From an uncultured Candidatus Saccharibacteria bacterium (GTDB lineage: Bacteria > Patescibacteriota > Saccharimonadia > Saccharimonadales > Saccharimonadaceae), in NCBI GenBank assembly GCA_948571325.1, contig CAOZKB010000045.1:1-7733 (forward strand): a DNA stretch of 7,733 nt, read 5' to 3'. A program made the position numbers and the translations under genes. The notes under the pieces were generated by a model. It saw only the letters and a list, made by a program, of their open reading frames with translations. It made no database searches and was not told where the DNA came from. Of the stretch, positions 5,997 through 7,733 are shown piece after piece (position 1 is the stretch's first letter; the number at the start of each line of letters is the position of its first letter).

Positions 5997-7256
5997 TTAC
6001 TCCTCGGCCTTTAACTTAATCGCTTCTTGATAAATCTCCACGAAACGTTTTAAGGTATTGTTTAAATCATGTTTCTTAGCGATCACCAAGCTTTTTTCAC
6101 CGAATTTCTTCTTTAGCTTATCATTTTGTAAGATCCGCACCAGGGCATCCGTCATCTCCGCGACGTCGCCTGGCTGGCATAATAGGCCATTCTTCTTATG
6201 CTGACAAAGTTCTCGAACTGCACCCGCATCTACTGCTACTAACGGCAAACCAGTCGCCGCCGCTTCAATTAGCACGATCCCTTGTGTCTCAGTCTCACTA
6301 GCGGTTGCAAAAACATCGGCCACACGATAAAGCTGCATTGTGTCCGGCGGCATCACCCTGCCAGGAAATTTTACCGACTTCTCAATGTCTAAAGCCTGCG
6401 TTAGGTCCTGCAGGTGCCGTCGATCCGTGCCATCTCCCGCGACCACCAACACTGCCTCCGGTACCTCTTCCAGCACCCCCGCAAACGCCATCACTACATT
6501 ACTCAAACTTTTTTCCGGATCAATCCGCCCCACATACAAAACAATCGGTCGCCCCTTCGGTAAACGATATTTTCGGTAAAACCTCTCCGGCACCTTTCCT
6601 GGACCAAATTTCGCCAAATCCACCCCATTCGACAGTGGCTCCACCGTCACGTCGAATTTCTTCCGTTTCTTGGGCACCAAATCATCAATTGCCATCTCCG
6701 TCGGCATCGTTGCGTATTCCGAATGTTTCAAAAAACTTGCCATATACAATCTAAGCACTGCATCTAAAGGCTTCTTCAAAGGTTTTAATAACCTTAACTG
6801 ACTCGTAATATTATCTGGGTATGCGTGCCCGGTACTTACTAATGGCACATCATATTTTTTCGCATAACGCCGCACCGCAACCGCAATCATTTCCGCCGTT
6901 TGATTATGAATTACATCCGGATGAAATTTATTCAAGGCCTTCTTCACCTCCATATACGGATCCACCGTAATCCACAGACCATGCCGATATGCCAAACGTG
7001 GCAACGGTAAACCAAGAAACTCCTTACCATCCGGGACTTTATTAATTTGATCAGGATAAAAAGGGAAACGAATCGAACGCAAATATACCGTTGTTACTCC
7101 GTCACGTCGCACGCGATGTTTTTTACCATTAAAACTCGGGCAAATCACCAAAACTTCATGCCCCTGCTTAGCTAACCCCTTAGCCAAATTGTGCGCAAAA
7201 ACCGCCACTCCGTTCGTCATGGGGTAATATAAATCAGATGTAATCGCAATTTTCAT
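5997..7256 (-). CDS. Family 4 (GT-B) glycosyltransferase
   Basis: This is a 419-residue retaining glycosyltransferase of the GT4 type. The N-terminal Rossmann domain (about 1-195) opens MKIAITSDLYYPMTNGVAVF with the acceptor-side Gly-rich loop at 15-18 and contains STGHAYPDN (141-149). The C-terminal nucleotide-sugar domain has PLSNGVDLAKF (207-217), YVGRIDPEKS (241-250) and the EX7E motif from Glu323 to Glu331 in ETQGIVLIEA. The overall pattern resembles diacylglycerol glucosyltransferases and mannosyltransferases such as alMGS and PimB-type enzymes. A role in glycolipid or surface glycan synthesis at the inner membrane face is plausible but unproven. I chose the start at 7256 because it opens the fold directly. 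An upstream in-frame extension of 62 codons to 7442 runs antisense through smpB and carries no family sequence. Confidence 0.92.
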   Translation of the reverse strand: MKIAITSDLYYPMTNGVAVFAHNLAKGLAKQGHEVLVICPSFNGKKHRVRRDGVTTVYLRSIRFPFYPDQINKVPDGKEFLGLPLPRLAYRHGLWITVDPYMEVKKALNKFHPDVIHNQTAEMIAVAVRRYAKKYDVPLVSTGHAYPDNITSQLRLLKPLKKPLDAVLRLYMASFLKHSEYATMPTEMAIDDLVPKKRKKFDVTVEPLSNGVDLAKFGPGKVPERFYRKYRLPKGRPIVLYVGRIDPEKSLSNVVMAFAGVLEEVPEAVLVVAGDGTDRRHLQDLTQALDIEKSVKFPGRVMPPDTMQLYRVADVFATASETETQGIVLIEAAATGLPLVAVDAGAVRELCQHKKNGLLCQPGDVAEMTDALVRILQNDKLKKKFGEKSLVIAKKHDLNNTLKRFVEIYQEAIKLKAEE

Positions 7257-7274
7257 GCTATAATATATTGTAAC
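7256..7274. promoter_or_regulatory. Overlapping divergent promoters for the glycosyltransferase and smpB
   Basis: Only 18 bases (7257-7274) separate the two divergent ATGs. On the plus strand an extended -10 TGC-TATAAT runs from 7256 to 7264. On the minus strand an extended -10 TGT-TACAAT has its hexamer at 7272 to 7267. Each hexamer ends ten bases before its own ATG, predicting a leader of about four bases, and a shared central TATATT could shift either start closer. Any -35 contacts must lie inside the opposite gene; I found no good match to them. Confidence 0.6.
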
Positions 7275-7700
7275 ATGAAGAAAAAGAAAGTTCCAGATAA
7301 TGTCACCGTCAACCGCCGCGCCCATTATGATTATCAACTCGAAGAAGAGTTGACTTGTGGCATCGCGCTTACTGGTCCAGAAGTGCGCCTCATTCGCGAT
7401 CATCACGTACAACTCAAAGGTTCTTTTGTCACAATTCGTCACGGTGAGCTTTGGCTAAATAATCTTACCCTCGGCGCCGAAACCGCCAAAAATCTTAAAC
7501 TACTCATCACTAAAAAGCAACTCCACGCTCTCGAACGCGCCAAGCAAGCCGGCTCGCAACTCGTCCCTGTTCGTTTACTCGCCGGCGGTCGCTATATTAA
7601 ACTCGTCATTGCCACCGGCAAAAGCAAGAAAAAATACGATAAACGCGAAACTATCAGACAACGCGACATTACCAGAAGCCTCAAACAAACTAGGCTCTAA
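7275..7700 (+). CDS. smpB: SsrA (tmRNA)-binding protein SmpB
   Basis: SmpB binds tmRNA and brings it to ribosomes stalled on broken messages, starting trans-translation. Family landmarks are NRRAHYDY (13-20), LTGPEVRLIR (32-41), the GELWL strand (57-61) and the basic GKSKKKYDKRE segment (115-125), which precedes the C-terminal helix that probes the mRNA channel. At 141 residues it is shorter than the usual 150-160. The shortening lies mainly in the central loop: between NNLTL and KLLI, where many SmpB proteins have a DPxRxRKLLL segment, only about eight residues remain. The RNA-binding beta barrel otherwise looks complete. The start at 7275 fits the family N-terminus. The partner tmRNA gene (ssrA) is not in this window. 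Confidence 0.93.
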   Translation: MKKKKVPDNVTVNRRAHYDYQLEEELTCGIALTGPEVRLIRDHHVQLKGSFVTIRHGELWLNNLTLGAETAKNLKLLITKKQLHALERAKQAGSQLVPVRLLAGGRYIKLVIATGKSKKKYDKRETIRQRDITRSLKQTRL

Positions 7701-7722
7701 CCCACCGAACATGTCAAACTAG

Positions 7723-7728
7723 TAAAAT
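7723..7728 (+). promoter_or_regulatory. Possible -10 element of the next gene
   Basis: TAAAAT lies in the last 33 bases after smpB, five bases from the window end. If the six-base spacing seen at four other genes holds, an ATG would begin at position 7735, just outside the window. No good -35 is visible at 17 bases, so this rests on the hexamer and the pattern alone. Confidence 0.3.
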
Positions 7729-7733
7729 TATTA

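Noticed and set aside
6305..6754. A 149-residue Pro/Ser-rich plus-strand frame antisense to the glycosyltransferase
   Set aside because: Its Pro-rich composition is the expected antisense reading of a C-rich strand; there is no promoter or ribosome site, and the sense gene has clear motifs.
7257..7442. N-terminal 62-codon extension of the glycosyltransferase frame
   Set aside because: It runs antisense through the start of smpB, shows no glycosyltransferase sequence, and the GT-B fold begins cleanly at the ATG ending at 7256.
7712..7717. Perfect TTGACA on the minus strand after smpB
   Set aside because: No -10-like hexamer lies 16-18 bases downstream on that strand; it would also drive transcription antisense into smpB.

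Overview
This window looks like a compact, gene-dense stretch of a small-genome bacterium, most likely of the Candidate Phyla Radiation and probably a Saccharibacteria (TM7) relative. That placement is inferred from the gene set: a FISUMP-type surface protein, ftsE with a long tail, ftsX, a coiled-coil CHAP hydrolase, an S41 protease and a short smpB. It also rests on promoters packed against start codons, and no database search was possible. The genetic code reads as standard. All nine visible stop codons are TAA, and the gaps between genes are only 18 to 68 bases. No stretch over 300 bases lacks a gene, and I saw no tRNA, rRNA, CRISPR array, insertion sequence or convincing hairpin terminator.

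Bases 1-197 hold the C-terminal end of a FISUMP (Fibrobacter succinogenes major paralogous) type surface protein. Bases 258-4949 form a cell-wall and division block on the plus strand: ftsE (ABC ATPase with an unusual basic tail of about 170 residues), ftsX (four-helix membrane partner), a secreted PcsB/CwlO-like coiled-coil CHAP peptidoglycan hydrolase, and a membrane-anchored S41 carboxy-terminal processing protease with a PDZ domain. FtsEX is known in other bacteria to switch on exactly this kind of coiled-coil hydrolase during division, so the first three genes form a recognisable machine. The protease is a plausible additional control on the hydrolase.

Bases 4977-5952 encode a small glutaredoxin-like protein and an alpha/beta hydrolase. 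Their reading frames overlap and the second has a strong Shine-Dalgarno site. Bases 5997-7256 (minus strand) encode a family 4 glycosyltransferase. It diverges from smpB (tmRNA-binding protein, 7275-7700) across only 18 bases that appear to contain both promoters.

The most striking pattern is regulatory. Four genes (ftsE, the CHAP hydrolase, the S41 protease and the glutaredoxin) have a -10 hexamer that ends exactly six bases before the ATG. Three of these also have a -35-like hexamer at exactly 17 bases and an extended -10 TG. This geometry predicts that transcription starts at the A of the ATG, giving leaderless mRNAs. In contrast, the gene inside an operon (the alpha/beta hydrolase) carries a textbook Shine-Dalgarno. 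The window therefore seems to use two modes of translation initiation, split by position in the operon.
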